Positions 17,397 through 26,098 of a stretch of DNA of 64,000 bases are shown here, one piece after another. Each line of letters begins with the position of its first letter. The first letter of the stretch is position 1. Location: the NCBI GenBank assembly GCA_028285185.1, contig JANQQD010000053.1, positions 1 to 64,000 on the forward strand, given 5' to 3'. The translations under genes were made by a program, and so were the position numbers. Source of the DNA: Anaerolineae bacterium (GTDB lineage Bacteria > Pseudomonadota > Alphaproteobacteria > DSM-16000 > Inquilinaceae). The notes beneath the pieces were generated by a model. It had not been told where the DNA came from. It saw only the letters and a program-made list of their open reading frames with translations, and searched no databases.

Positions 17397-18074
17397 CTAC
17401 TGAAGCGTGCCCTTCGCGTCATACCATTGAATATGATCCAGCTGTGCCAAGACCATCTTACGGCCGCTGCCGGCACTTCGATCCTGATCCTTGAACCCCG
17501 ACTTGCCGCCAAGTGAGCGCGAGGCGGTTACAAATGATCCGGGAAACCCCCCGACCAGAATGCTGTAGTACCCGCGCATTCCGCACGCTTTGGCAAGAAT
17601 CGAGGCCAAGCAGTCCCCGATCTTGTTACTCGTAAGCCTCATGCTTGATGGGGCCACCCGATGCTGGACCGCCTCGACGGGAAGAGTGTCGAACAACTCG
17701 TCCCACTCGGAATCTGACAGCGGTGTGGAATCTGTGCCTGTCACTTCGGACTTGCCGCCGCCATAGCAAGTAATCAACAGTATGCTCTGATGCTTCTTAG
17801 ACAGGCCGTCATCCTCAAGAAGCTTTGCAAGATCGTTTGCGGTAAGCCTTACCTTGCCCCCTTTGCCAGTCATGGAAATCCTGCTGCTGCCGACGCCGCC
17901 GTGCCCGGAGATAATGATTAGGTCTTCACCTCCAATCCCACCCAGGCAACTGGGTGTCGTGCGATCGATCAGCTCGAATTCCAGGCCGCTCTTCCTGAAT
18001 CCATCCACGTCATTTTTTAAGACTTTATCTTCTTTCCAGTTATCGAATGGGAAGTACAGGTGGATACTAGGCAT
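17397..18074 (-). CDS. Putative caspase-fold (clan CD) cysteine peptidase, orphan
   Basis: 225 residues, family not recognised. Two hydrophobic strands each end in a classic clan CD element: DLIIISGHGG, with His58-Gly59, and SILLITCYGGG, with Cys103. That spacing and context (block-His-Gly, about 45 residues, block-Cys) is the signature of caspases, gingipains, clostripains and C80 self-processing domains. There is no signal peptide or membrane helix. Codon and base use are more AT-rich than in the neighbours, suggesting transfer. The start at 18074 has GGAGGAG upstream. It is single, flanked by a LysR and an MFS gene. Peptidase activity is inference. Confidence 0.55.
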   Translation of the reverse strand: MPSIHLYFPFDNWKEDKVLKNDVDGFRKSGLEFELIDRTTPSCLGGIGGEDLIIISGHGGVGSSRISMTGKGGKVRLTANDLAKLLEDDGLSKKHQSILLITCYGGGKSEVTGTDSTPLSDSEWDELFDTLPVEAVQHRVAPSSMRLTSNKIGDCLASILAKACGMRGYYSILVGGFPGSFVTASRSLGGKSGFKDQDRSAGSGRKMVLAQLDHIQWYDAKGTLQ

Positions 18075-18301
18075 CGTGCTGTCTCCTCCGTTTGAAGTTC
18101 TCGATCCCCGCTAGACCACCCATTTTAATGAGTTCATTATCCTCAGTTATGCGGCAAGACCATGCAAGCTACCAATGGCGACCTGTCCATGGCCGTCGGG
18201 CTGAGACGCTTTAACCAAGAGACACACACACGGGACGTCTCACCGGACCTGCCAGATAATGACAGAGGTTTCATCCGGCCGACCGGTCTGCCCCTTCGGG
18301 C

Positions 18302-19471
18302 CTAACCGTTGCGGGCGGTCAGCACTGCCGCCACGACGAGTGCCCCGCCGGCCGCCAGTGACGGCATCAGGAAGCTGCCCGTGCGGTCGTGCATCAGGCC
18401 GGCGAACGCGGGGCCGACGATCTGCCCCACGCCGAAGGCTGCGGTCATGATGGCCAAGGCGCGGGCCACGTTGCCGGCGGCCTGCTGGCGCGCCGCCATC
18501 AGGCCCAGCGCCGTCAGCCCCATGATGGTTCCGCCCAGCAGCACCGCCGCGACGACAGCACCCGCAACACCGTGCCAGAGAACGCTGGCGATCACGCCGG
18601 CTGCCTGGACAAGGGCGGCGACGGCGTAGGCGCGCCGAACCCCGATCCGGGCAGCAACGGCGCTCCATAGTGCCACGGATGGAATCGCTGCTATGCCGAC
18701 GAGAGTCCAGACCAGCGGTTCTGCGGCCTGCAGAGCCGCGGATGCCCGCACGATGGCAACCAGGAATGTGGCGGTGATGACATAGCCGAAGCCGAACAAT
18801 CCGTAGGCCGCGACCAGCGGCAGCAGCCCGCGGCCGATGCCGCCTGAGCCCCCAGAGGCCGGGTCTTGCGAGTGCGTTTCTGTGCCTGCGGTCAATATCG
18901 CGGCTGCGGCCAAGGCCAAGGCCGCGGCGAGGCCGCTCGCCCACCAGAGGGTGCGCCAGTCTGCGTCGGCTGCGCCGAGCAGGCCGACCAGGATGGCAGA
19001 CACGGTGATGCCGACACCCACGCCCGCGAAGAATACCGTCGCCAGTCCAGAGCGTCCGGCCGCCGCCAAGCCGCCGAGCACCAGGGTGGAGGCGAAGACG
19101 AGCACGAAGGCGCTGGCGACACCGCCAGCGAAACGCAGCGCCAGCAGGGCCGAGACCGCCGATGGTACGGCCATCGCGGCGGTGGTCAGCATGCTGGCCG
19201 CAAGGCCGCCCAGCAGCCAAGTCCGCGGCGATCCGGGCAGGCGAAGGGCCGCCGCCAGCGCGCCAGCCAGATAGCCGAGGAAGTTGGCGGAGCCGATCAG
19301 TCCCGCCTCGCCTTGGCTGAGGTCGAGGTCGGCCACCATCTCCGGCAGGATCGGCGTGTAGACGAACCGGCCGATGCCCATCCCGCCTGCCAGGGCCGCC
19401 ATACCGCCGATTGCCAGGGCAACCGGCGTTGCTGCCGGCCTCGCGACCTCAGCGCGGGGCGGTGTCGACAA
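18302..19471 (-). CDS. YbfB/YjiJ family MFS transporter
   Basis: 389 residues from a TTG at 19471. The longest frame reaches 19621, but that extension is low-complexity shadow sequence inside the GST gene. About twelve membrane helices; the first carries GGMGIGRFVYTPILPEMV, the hallmark of the YbfB/YjiJ subgroup of the major facilitator superfamily. The TTG lies inside the last codons of the GST gene, so translation may be coupled to it. Substrate unknown. ATG 19402 would remove half of helix 1 and is disfavoured. Confidence 0.85.
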   Translation of the reverse strand: MSTPPRAEVARPAATPVALAIGGMAALAGGMGIGRFVYTPILPEMVADLDLSQGEAGLIGSANFLGYLAGALAAALRLPGSPRTWLLGGLAASMLTTAAMAVPSAVSALLALRFAGGVASAFVLVFASTLVLGGLAAAGRSGLATVFFAGVGVGITVSAILVGLLGAADADWRTLWWASGLAAALALAAAAILTAGTETHSQDPASGGSGGIGRGLLPLVAAYGLFGFGYVITATFLVAIVRASAALQAAEPLVWTLVGIAAIPSVALWSAVAARIGVRRAYAVAALVQAAGVIASVLWHGVAGAVVAAVLLGGTIMGLTALGLMAARQQAAGNVARALAIMTAAFGVGQIVGPAFAGLMHDRTGSFLMPSLAAGGALVVAAVLTARNG

Positions 19472-20048
19472 GACTGGGCCGCGCGCTGATCTCGGCGAAC
19501 CAGTCAGCGAGCGCCTCTCGCCCGGTGCGCCAGTCGATGTCGGGGTGGCGGAAGTCGAGATAGCCGAGCGCGCAGGCGAAGGCGATATGGCCGAGCGAGA
19601 CCGGGTCGGGCAGCCGGGCATGGTCGGCGGCGATGGCGTCGAGCGCGCGGGGCAGCTGGCTGCGCCAGCGGGCGGCCATCGTCGGCGACTTCTCGCCGTC
19701 CGGCTTGCGCCGCTCCAGAACCAGGCCCAACGCCAGATCCATCACGCCGTCCGCCAGTGCCTCTGCGCGCAGCACAGCGAAGCGCGCAGCCCCTTCGCCC
19801 GGCACCAGCGAGTTGCCGTCGCCGACGGTGTCCAGATAGGCCGTGATCACTGGGCTGTCATAGAGGGCCGTGCCGTCGTCCAGCACCAGCGCTGGCACGC
19901 GGCCCAGCGGGTTTGCGCCTGTCAGCTCCGGAGGGTCGGCGAAGGCATCGACCACGACCTCCTCGATCCGGTCGGCCACCCGCTTCTCCCGCGCGACCGT
20001 GCGCACCTTGCGGGCGTAGGGCGATGCCGGCGACCAATAGAGCCTCAT
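19449..20048 (-). CDS. Glutathione S-transferase family protein
   Basis: 199 residues. N-terminal thioredoxin-like domain begins MRLYWSPASPYARKVR, with the Ser/Cys-type active-site region SPASPYARKV and the glutathione-binding cis-proline loop GRVPALVLDDGTALYDSPVI. The C-terminal half is the helical GST domain. Cytoplasmic detoxification or thiol transfer is the family role; the substrate is unknown. It overlaps the start of the MFS gene by 23 bp on the same strand, so the pair is probably one operon. Confidence 0.9.
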   Translation of the reverse strand: MRLYWSPASPYARKVRTVAREKRVADRIEEVVVDAFADPPELTGANPLGRVPALVLDDGTALYDSPVITAYLDTVGDGNSLVPGEGAARFAVLRAEALADGVMDLALGLVLERRKPDGEKSPTMAARWRSQLPRALDAIAADHARLPDPVSLGHIAFACALGYLDFRHPDIDWRTGREALADWFAEISARPSLVDTAPR

Positions 20049-20169
20049 CTCTGCCTCCCGGTGTTTTCAGGATTGCGCAGCACGTTAGCGACGCGCTGAC
20101 ATCACGGGAAACGCTTTAATCTGATACGAGCTATCAGTGGAAGCGATAGCGCGACGCCGCGGCATCCCG

Positions 20170-21057
20170 CTATTCTGCGGCCTCTGCAAAGGTCTGGGCT
20201 TGCCGGGCGACCTTCAGGAAAGCTTCGAGCGCGCTCGACCGATAGCCATCGCGCCGCCGGATGAACAGGGTCTCCACCCGCCCTTCGGCGGCCGGCAGCG
20301 CATGCACGGCAACGCGCCCCTCGCGCCACACCGTGCCGATCAGGGCTTTGGGCAAGAGGGTAACGCCGAGCCCTGCCGACACACAGCTGACGACCGCTTC
20401 CAGGGTTCCGAATTCCAACTGTCTTGGGATTACGATTCCGCGGCGCGCCAGCAGGTCCTCCAGCCGCTGCCGGTACGAACAGCCGGCACGCAGGCCGACG
20501 ATGCGCACTTCCCCGGTGTTGAGCAGGTGATCGAGGCTGGCGATGGCGGGGGAGGTGAGGATCACCAGCTCTTCGCGAAAGACGACCTCTTCCTCCAGCT
20601 CCGGATGGCTGACGGGGCCGCAGACGAAGGCGCCTTCCACGCGATGGTCCCGCACGGCTTCCACCAGTTCGGCCGTCGTGCCGGTCTGGATCGCGAGGTC
20701 CACCGCCGGATAGGCGGCCGCATAGCGGGTCAGCAGCGGTGACAGACGCAGGGCCGCCGTCGTCTCCAGCGATCCGATGATCAGCGGCCCGGCGGGCCTG
20801 CCGTCGTCCCGCACGGCGCGGACCGCATCGCCGATCAGCCGGTCTGCCGCCTCGGCATAGGGCAGCAGGCGCCGTCCGGCCGGGGTTAGCGATACGCCGC
20901 GGCTGTGACGGTCGAATAGCGTCACGCCGAGTTCGAGCTCCAGCGCGCGGATGCGGGCGGTCACGTTGGACTGGACGGTGTTCAACTCGTCCGCAGCCCG
21001 GTTCATCACGCCCAGCCGGGCCACCGCTTCAAACACTCTGAGATCGGCAATGTCCAT
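20170..21057 (-). CDS. LysR family transcriptional regulator
   Basis: 295 residues from ATG 21057 (MDIADLRVFEAVARLG); upstream in-frame residues are not LysR-like. The HTH contains GVMNRAADELNTVQSNVTARIRALE, the phrase typical of a subgroup with NTVQSNVT in the recognition helix. The effector domain follows. It precedes the GST/MFS pair on the same strand, about 120 bp away, and may regulate it, though LysR control is more often divergent. Confidence 0.88.
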   Translation of the reverse strand: MDIADLRVFEAVARLGVMNRAADELNTVQSNVTARIRALELELGVTLFDRHSRGVSLTPAGRRLLPYAEAADRLIGDAVRAVRDDGRPAGPLIIGSLETTAALRLSPLLTRYAAAYPAVDLAIQTGTTAELVEAVRDHRVEGAFVCGPVSHPELEEEVVFREELVILTSPAIASLDHLLNTGEVRIVGLRAGCSYRQRLEDLLARRGIVIPRQLEFGTLEAVVSCVSAGLGVTLLPKALIGTVWREGRVAVHALPAAEGRVETLFIRRRDGYRSSALEAFLKVARQAQTFAEAAE

Positions 21058-21088
21058 GCCGGCCCCCCGATGGTCGCGCAATCGGCCG

Positions 21089-21586
21089 CTATTCGTCCGG
21101 CCAGAGCCCATGCTTGCGATGCCAGTCTTCCAGAGAGAGGGCAGGATACTGCCCGAACCCTGTGACACCGTCGACCGGCGGTGCCCCGGCCCATGCGGGT
21201 GCATGGTCCAGCATCATGTGGACATGCTCCGGCGGCGACGGAAGCGGCGTGTCGATGGCCGATGCGAGGGGATGGACGAGATCGGGCCAGCGGGGATCGA
21301 ACAGCCAGAGGGCACTGCCGCAATGCTTGCAGAAATGGCGGCGCGCGGGGCTGATCTCCGGTTCGGGGTCGTTACCCGGCCGGTCCATCCGCGCCTGATA
21401 CACCGAGAGGTTATCTTCGCCTTGCACGGTAAGCGTCGCGGCGTCGCCGCCCAGATTGACGGCATACCCGCCCCCGCCCGCGGTCTTGCGGCAGATGACG
21501 CAGTAGCAGCGCATGTACGGATAGGCCGCCTTCGCTTCCAGCGAGAAGCTGACGGCACCGCAATGGCAAGAACCTTCCAGGCGCAT
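21089..21586 (-). CDS. GFA family (glutathione-dependent formaldehyde-activating-like) protein
   Basis: 165 residues from ATG 21586 (MRLEGSCHCGAV), with GGAG 9 bp upstream; ATG 21601 is an alternative. The zinc-binding cysteines are all present: GSCHCGAV, CYCVICRK and HFCKHCGSA. The family is named for S-hydroxymethylglutathione synthase (Gfa), but most members, including short stand-alone ones like this, are uncharacterised. Followed on the same strand by the LysR gene, 31 bp away. Confidence 0.9.
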   Translation of the reverse strand: MRLEGSCHCGAVSFSLEAKAAYPYMRCYCVICRKTAGGGGYAVNLGGDAATLTVQGEDNLSVYQARMDRPGNDPEPEISPARRHFCKHCGSALWLFDPRWPDLVHPLASAIDTPLPSPPEHVHMMLDHAPAWAGAPPVDGVTGFGQYPALSLEDWHRKHGLWPDE

Positions 21587-21617
21587 CGGCCGGTTCTCCA
21601 TCCATGGGCCTTGCGCA

Positions 21618-22136
21618 TCACCCGAACGGCCGTTCAGGAAGTGTGCGGACATAGGCAAGAATGACCAGCAGCTTATCGACCACGGCCCCGTCGGTCGACA
21701 GGGGCAGGATCACATTCTCTACGCGCACGAAATCCCGGTGTGGTCCGACATAGGGGATGTCGCCCAGGACCGGCTGGGCCGTCTCGACGGATCGTCGGCA
21801 GCAGGTCCAAACCAGGCTGGGCGGCCGCTGGTGGGGGATGTCGGACATTCTTCGGCCGGTATCGTCCCGCTGCTGGTGATAGACGACCTGTGTGCCCATC
21901 AGCCGGACGTGGAAGTCCGGCGGGTCGGTCTCGACATCGAGCAGGATGACGAAGGGCAGCAGCGACGGGATCTCCGTCGGTTCGATGTCCCGTCGCGCCG
22001 GGACGCGCGCCGGCCATCCTTTGGACGCCCAATAGGCGAAGCCTTCGCGGAGCGCCGGCTGCAACTGGGCGAGCGCCGCCTCGAACCGATCGCCGTCGGC
22101 AGGGCCCAGATGGTGCGATGGTTCACGCGGCGGCAT
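21618..22136 (-). CDS. PAS_5-type sensory domain protein
   Basis: 172 residues from ATG 22136 (MPPREPSHHLG). Clear PF07310-like signature: YWASKGWPARVPARRDIEPTEIPSLLPFVILLDV, then VRLMGTQVV and a C-terminal ENVILPLS strand. A third member of the family in this window, more canonical than the tandem pair at 3-4.4 kb and not recently related to it. Stand-alone domain with unknown ligand. It lies 31 bp upstream of the GFA gene on the same strand. Confidence 0.8.
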   Translation of the reverse strand: MPPREPSHHLGPADGDRFEAALAQLQPALREGFAYWASKGWPARVPARRDIEPTEIPSLLPFVILLDVETDPPDFHVRLMGTQVVYHQQRDDTGRRMSDIPHQRPPSLVWTCCRRSVETAQPVLGDIPYVGPHRDFVRVENVILPLSTDGAVVDKLLVILAYVRTLPERPFG

Positions 22137-22441
22137 GGTGGACGGCGGACATCCGCAAACTGATCCTGCTGCCAAGCCGGCTTTCCCGGCCTCGAAAGGG
22201 CGTGAGCTTAATACAGAGCCCCTTTCGGTTCGACGGAATTCCCCGGAATTCGCGGCGGCCGCCACTTGTCGGGCAGCGTGTCGGCCGGATTTCTGGGTTC
22301 TTGCCATCGTGATAGCAGACGCCCATCCTTGCAGTCTTTCCGGCCGGCCGGGCGCCGCTCTCCCACCGGCGGCGGGCTTTCCGAAACGCTGGCGAACGGC
22401 ATCTCGTTTGGGCTCGGCGCACCCGTGTGCCGAGGGTGCTC
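22137..22441. other. Divergent intergenic region
   Basis: About 300 bp between the PAS_5 gene and the patatin gene. A short GAATTC..GAATTC duplication lies near 22240. No promoter, RNA or gene stands out. Confidence 0.35.
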
Positions 22442-23830
22442 ATGATCCCTCGAACCGAGCGACGACTTCATATGCGGCATGGGTGTGGCTGGCGCGCTCT
22501 GGTGAAGGTCGCGGCCGTTTCAGCAATGACCACGGTAACTGGCGCATGCGGGTTCATCCTGCCCGACCGCATTCACTATGAATGGCAGCCCGACACTCCC
22601 TGCGTTGATTGTGCTGGCGAGCCCGCTGGCGCGGCGATGGTCGGACTGGCGATGTCCGGCGGCGGCAGCCGATCTGCCGTCTTCTCCGCGGCGGTGCTGG
22701 AAGCGCTGGCGGATCGCGGTCTCGCCGATCGGCTCACGCATATCTCCAGTGTGTCGGGCGGCAGCTTCGCCGCCTCCTATTATGCCGCCAATCCGTTGTC
22801 AGCCGCCTGCCCGCGATCTGGGCAGGAGGATGCGGCATGCCGGCGCGCCTATTTCGCGGCCTTCGGCGAGGCAATGCGGGCGGACTACGCTACGGATACG
22901 ATCCTGCAGCAGCTCGTGCGGCCAGGCCGCATCACCAGCCCGACGCGGCGCGCGACATCGCTGCAAGAGGTGCTCGACAGTGCCTTTCTGGACGGCTTGG
23001 TCTTCGGCAGCCTGGCGGACAGCCCGGTGCTGCTGATCAACGCCTCAAGCTATGACGATGGCCGCCGGTTCGTCTTCTCCAACGTCGTGTTGGCGGAGCA
23101 GCCGTCGACCTACGCACCCCTGTCGTCCGATGCGCTGCGGAGCAGCTCGTTCTCGCTGGACGGCTGTCCGCAGCCGACGCCGCCGGACATGCCGGTCTCT
23201 CTAGCCGTCACCGCCTCTGCGGCGTTCCCTCCGGCTTTCGGGCCGGTCGCCATTCAGGCGGCTCGGTCCTGCACGGATCCGACACCGCAGTATTGGCATC
23301 TCGGCGACGGCGGGATCGTCGACAACACGGGCGCCGATACGCTGCGGGAGCTTGTGGTGCGGCAGGTTCGCCATGGCGCCGGGCTGGACAGGGCTTTGAT
23401 CCTGATTGCCGATGCCGGGATGGCGCTCGATCCCGAGACGTCGCGCAACACCCGCGATCTCAGCCTGTTCACCAACAACCCCGGTGCCGTGGTTGGCGTC
23501 GCCCAGCTGCGCGGCGAAGCCTATGCGGAGCTGTTCTGGGCGCGCGAGCGTGAGACGCTGGGCATCCCCTTCGACACCATCGTCTTCCGCTATACCGACG
23601 CTGAGATCGCGGACTGGCCCGCCACCTGCGATGACGAGCGTGAGGAGGCGCAGTCCATCGCAGCGCATATACGGGCCATTCCGACGGCTTTGGACATCAG
23701 CGACTGTGACGCCGATCTGATGGCTGCGGCCGCCAGAGACCTCGTCGACCGGCGTCTCGGCGAAGCCCGCGAGGTCCTGCGCCTGCACAGCCTCGATCCC
23801 GACAGCGTTATGCGCATTGCGGTGCAGTAG
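22442..23830 (+). CDS. Patatin-like phospholipase, predicted lipoprotein
   Basis: 462 residues from ATG 22442 with GAGG upstream; ATG 22472 is an alternative. The N-terminus is a lipoprotein-type signal (ALVKVAAVSAMTTVTGAC, lipobox VTGAC), so it is probably attached to a membrane outside the cytoplasm. Patatin features follow: the oxyanion-hole glycines in AMSGGGSRSAVFS, the nucleophile serine in SSVSGGSFAA, and the catalytic aspartate in GDGGIVDNTG. Known patatins hydrolyse acyl esters of phospholipids. The C-terminal third (after about 350) has no recognised domain. Transcribed alone. Confidence 0.88.
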   Translation: MIPRTERRLHMRHGCGWRALVKVAAVSAMTTVTGACGFILPDRIHYEWQPDTPCVDCAGEPAGAAMVGLAMSGGGSRSAVFSAAVLEALADRGLADRLTHISSVSGGSFAASYYAANPLSAACPRSGQEDAACRRAYFAAFGEAMRADYATDTILQQLVRPGRITSPTRRATSLQEVLDSAFLDGLVFGSLADSPVLLINASSYDDGRRFVFSNVVLAEQPSTYAPLSSDALRSSSFSLDGCPQPTPPDMPVSLAVTASAAFPPAFGPVAIQAARSCTDPTPQYWHLGDGGIVDNTGADTLRELVVRQVRHGAGLDRALILIADAGMALDPETSRNTRDLSLFTNNPGAVVGVAQLRGEAYAELFWARERETLGIPFDTIVFRYTDAEIADWPATCDDEREEAQSIAAHIRAIPTALDISDCDADLMAAAARDLVDRRLGEAREVLRLHSLDPDSVMRIAVQ

Positions 23831-23898
23831 CCGTCCGGCGCGGCGGGGCTCTGCTCAGATGCGCGTGTGTCGGAGATGGTGGTCCTTCCTATCAACGG

Positions 23899-24414
23899 TC
23901 ACGAAGCCGCGTGCACGGTTCCCCGGCCGAGAATGAAATCCCGGTCGCGCAGGATCTCCGCCGCCACGAAGTCGATGAAGGCGCGCACGCGGGCCGTGCG
24001 GCGCAGGTCGCCATGCAGCAGCAGCCATATCGACCGATCGGGATCTGGCTCCGTGCCGGGTGCACGCCTGAGACGCCGATCCGTGTCGCCGATGAAGCAA
24101 GGCAGGAAGGTCAGGCCCATGCCGGCCGCCGCCGCCTCCAGTTGCAGGACCGCTTCCGGGAAGACATGGCGCAGAGACGCATTGGGAAAGGGACTGTCCC
24201 GGATCCATCCGGGCGCCGTCTCGTCATGCCAGCCAATCCAGGTCGCACCGGCACCGTCGCCGGGTCGCAGGGCGGGATGCCGGGTCAGATAGTCGGGCGA
24301 GGCATAGATCGCTTTCGCATAGGTGATCAGGCGGCGGCCGACTAGATGCGGCGGATCTGACGTCGCGCCGCACGCGGCGGCGAATTGGTCGCGCGGTGGA
24401 AAGGCCACCGGCAA
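23899..24414 (-). pseudogene. LysR-type regulator remnant lacking the DNA-binding domain
   Basis: 171 readable residues correspond only to the C-terminal effector domain of a LysR protein (LVGRRLITYAKAIYASPDYL, LQLEAAAAGMGLTFLPCF, DRSIWLLLHGDLRRTARVRAFIDF). The usual first ~120 residues with the HTH are absent. In frame upstream of the TTG at 24414 a stop codon follows within six codons, and the DUF427 gene begins on the other strand 48 bp away. The 5' half was therefore lost by deletion or rearrangement. If translated, it would be an effector-binding domain without DNA binding. Confidence 0.75.
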
Positions 24415-24461
24415 TATAGCCTGGATGGCTTACGGACAGGCAAATCGAGGGATCCCGACCC

Positions 24462-24875
24462 ATGCCCAATCCCGACATCACATTAACCAAAGAAACGATT
24501 CACAATCCGAATGAACCGCGGCACTTCATGCGGCTGAAGCCGGTGGCCGGACGGGTTCGCGTCCTGCGTGACGGTGTGGTGCTTGCCGAAACCACGGATG
24601 CCATGCGCGTGCTGGAGGTAGGCAAGGATGTCTATGACCCGGTCTTCTACCTGCCGGAGCGTGACGTCTCAGCCCGGCTCGGCCCCAACCCTAGATCAAC
24701 GCACTGCCCGCTGAAGGGGGACGCCGTCTATTTCGATCTTCTGGGGCCGGATGGCGAGATCCGGCAGCCAGAGATCGCTTGGTCCTATGCCAAGCCGTTC
24801 GACTTCGCCACTGGCCTCGCGGGCCGCATCGCATTCTATGCCCGGCACGTGACTGTGGAGGAAGCGCCGGCGTGA
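24462..24875 (+). CDS. DUF427 domain-containing protein
   Basis: 137 residues. DUF427 signature: VRVLRDGVVLAETTDAMRVLE, VFYLPERDVSARL, STHCPLKGDAVYFDL and PEIAWSYAKPFDFATGLAGRIAFY, ending with the family's last conserved strand. A small cytoplasmic single-domain protein of unknown function. The stop lies 35 bp before the FMN riboswitch, so it is not under that riboswitch. Confidence 0.92.
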   Translation: MPNPDITLTKETIHNPNEPRHFMRLKPVAGRVRVLRDGVVLAETTDAMRVLEVGKDVYDPVFYLPERDVSARLGPNPRSTHCPLKGDAVYFDLLGPDGEIRQPEIAWSYAKPFDFATGLAGRIAFYARHVTVEEAPA

Positions 24876-24910
24876 CGTTGCCCGCCGGCTGATCTCGGTG
24901 CAGGATCGGA

Positions 24911-25070
24911 CGGTTCTCAGGGCGGGGTGAAAGTCCCCACCGGCGGTATGCGGCATCGGCCGTGAGCCCGCGAGCGCCCATGGTCGTTCCTCTTAAGGAA
25001 CGCCCGTGGGGTCGAGCAGATCAGGTGTGACGCCTGGGCCGACGGTGACAGTCCGGATGGAAGAGAACGC
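24911..25070 (+). promoter_or_regulatory. FMN riboswitch (RFN element)
   Basis: All conserved blocks of the RFN aptamer appear in order: the P1 strand GGTTCTC, AGGGCGGGGTGAAAGTCCCC, CCGGCGGTA, AGCCCGCGAGC, AGCAGATCAGGTG, the GACGCCTGGGCCGACGGTGA block, AGTCCGGATGGAAGAGAAC closing P1. A variable arm near 24990-25000 carries its own small hairpin (TTCC..GGAA). It senses FMN and normally shuts expression when the cofactor is abundant. It lies 80 bp upstream of the lumazine synthase gene and can only control that gene. Whether control is at transcription or translation is not clear; no T-run follows. Confidence 0.95.
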
Positions 25071-25150
25071 GCAAACCGGCGTGCTCATCGGCGCGGCGGA
25101 ATGCCCGTGATCGCCTTGGGTGCGGTGTCCGTTGCTGAAAGGAGATCACG

Positions 25151-25585
25151 ATGACACACACCCGCTATGCCTTCGTCAAAGCCAACTGGCACGCCGACAT
25201 CGTCGCGCGCGCCCTGGATGGTTTTTGCGAACTCATTCCCGCTGATCAGGTTGATGTCTTCGACGTGCCCGGCGCCTTCGAGATGCCCTTGCTGGCGCGC
25301 GATCTGGCGCTGACAGGTCGGTATGCGGCTGTCGCCGCTGCCGCCCTTGTCGTCGACGGGGGCATCTATCGGCACGACTTCGTGGCCCAGGCCGTCGTCG
25401 ACGGACTGATGCGCGCAGGGCTGGATGCCGGCGTGCCTGTGCTGTCGATCTCGCTCACGCCGCACCAATACCAGGAGACGAAGCACCACAACGAGATCTT
25501 CCGGAGCCACTTCGTGGAGAAAGGCCGCGAGGCGGCGCGGGCGGCGCTGGCAATCGCGGAGACGCGCCGATCCATCGCCGCATAA
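25151..25585 (+). CDS. ribH: 6,7-dimethyl-8-ribityllumazine synthase, RibH2-type
   Basis: 144 residues. Catalyses the penultimate step of riboflavin synthesis, joining the 4-carbon dihydroxybutanone phosphate to the pyrimidine. Visible motifs: the N-terminal FVKANWHADIVARA (substrate loop with Trp), VDVFDVPGAFEMPLLA, VVDGGIYRHDFVAQAVVDGL with the catalytic histidine, and VLSISLTPHQY. The TPHQYQET..H segment and the short form resemble the RibH2 type of Brucella and rhizobia rather than housekeeping RibH. Strong AAAGGAG site. Controlled by the FMN riboswitch just upstream; no other rib gene is present. Confidence 0.93.
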   Translation: MTHTRYAFVKANWHADIVARALDGFCELIPADQVDVFDVPGAFEMPLLARDLALTGRYAAVAAAALVVDGGIYRHDFVAQAVVDGLMRAGLDAGVPVLSISLTPHQYQETKHHNEIFRSHFVEKGREAARAALAIAETRRSIAA

Positions 25586-25591
25586 GCACTT

Positions 25592-25619
25592 GGGCGGGGC
25601 GGCCGCAGCCACCCCGTCC
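25592..25619. terminator. Possible terminator between convergent genes
   Basis: A GC-rich near-palindrome (25592-25599 with 25612-25619, one G-T pair) in the gap between ribH and the convergent Glyoxalase_8-type gene. No T-run. Confidence 0.3.
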
Positions 25620-25657
25620 GCATCGGATCTGCCGCGAGCCCTTCTGTGGGACCGCAG

Positions 25658-26098
25658 TCAAAGGTCCAGTTGCAGGTGCGGACGGCCGTTGGATGTTCTC
25701 TCGGCCGTGCTGCCTGAACCGTCGACGACGCAGGTGACGCGTTGCCGGAACGCGGAAAAGCTGTCGAACGTGACAACATCGACCGGCTCGTCGAAGTGCG
25801 GCGTCACGCGGAAGCGGCCGGGCGGCGTGAGGGCAATCACGCCGATCACGCGGCCGCAGAACGGCTGTCCAAGATAGACGCCACGCACCTGGGCACCCGG
25901 CAGGACCGGGCTCGCCGGCGGCCGGTTGCCGACGGCAGCATGGAGGGTATTCCAGTCCTTATAGCCGTGCTGATGGGCCAGCAGCTCCAGGGATTTGCTG
26001 TGTCCGACCGGCGTGCCGTCGGCCTGGAGCCTCGCACGCAGACGCTTGGCCTGCGCCTTTAGTGCCTCGATCGATGGGAGGGGGTTGGATCTGTTCAT
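25658..26098 (-). CDS. Glyoxalase-superfamily-related small protein (Glyoxalase_8 N-terminal type)
   Basis: 146 residues. The first 50 (SIEALKAQAKRLRARL, GTPVGHSKSLELLAHQHGYKDWNTLHAAV) match the domain annotated as Glyoxalase_8 (PF20066), often described as a glyoxalase-superfamily protein. The second half (VRGVYLGQPFCGRVIGVIAL, FDEPVDVVTFDSF) is a small beta-rich domain often seen with it. I see no glyoxalase metal ligands, so enzymatic activity is doubtful. No signal peptide. Convergent with ribH. Confidence 0.75.
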   Translation of the reverse strand: MNRSNPLPSIEALKAQAKRLRARLQADGTPVGHSKSLELLAHQHGYKDWNTLHAAVGNRPPASPVLPGAQVRGVYLGQPFCGRVIGVIALTPPGRFRVTPHFDEPVDVVTFDSFSAFRQRVTCVVDGSGSTAERTSNGRPHLQLDL

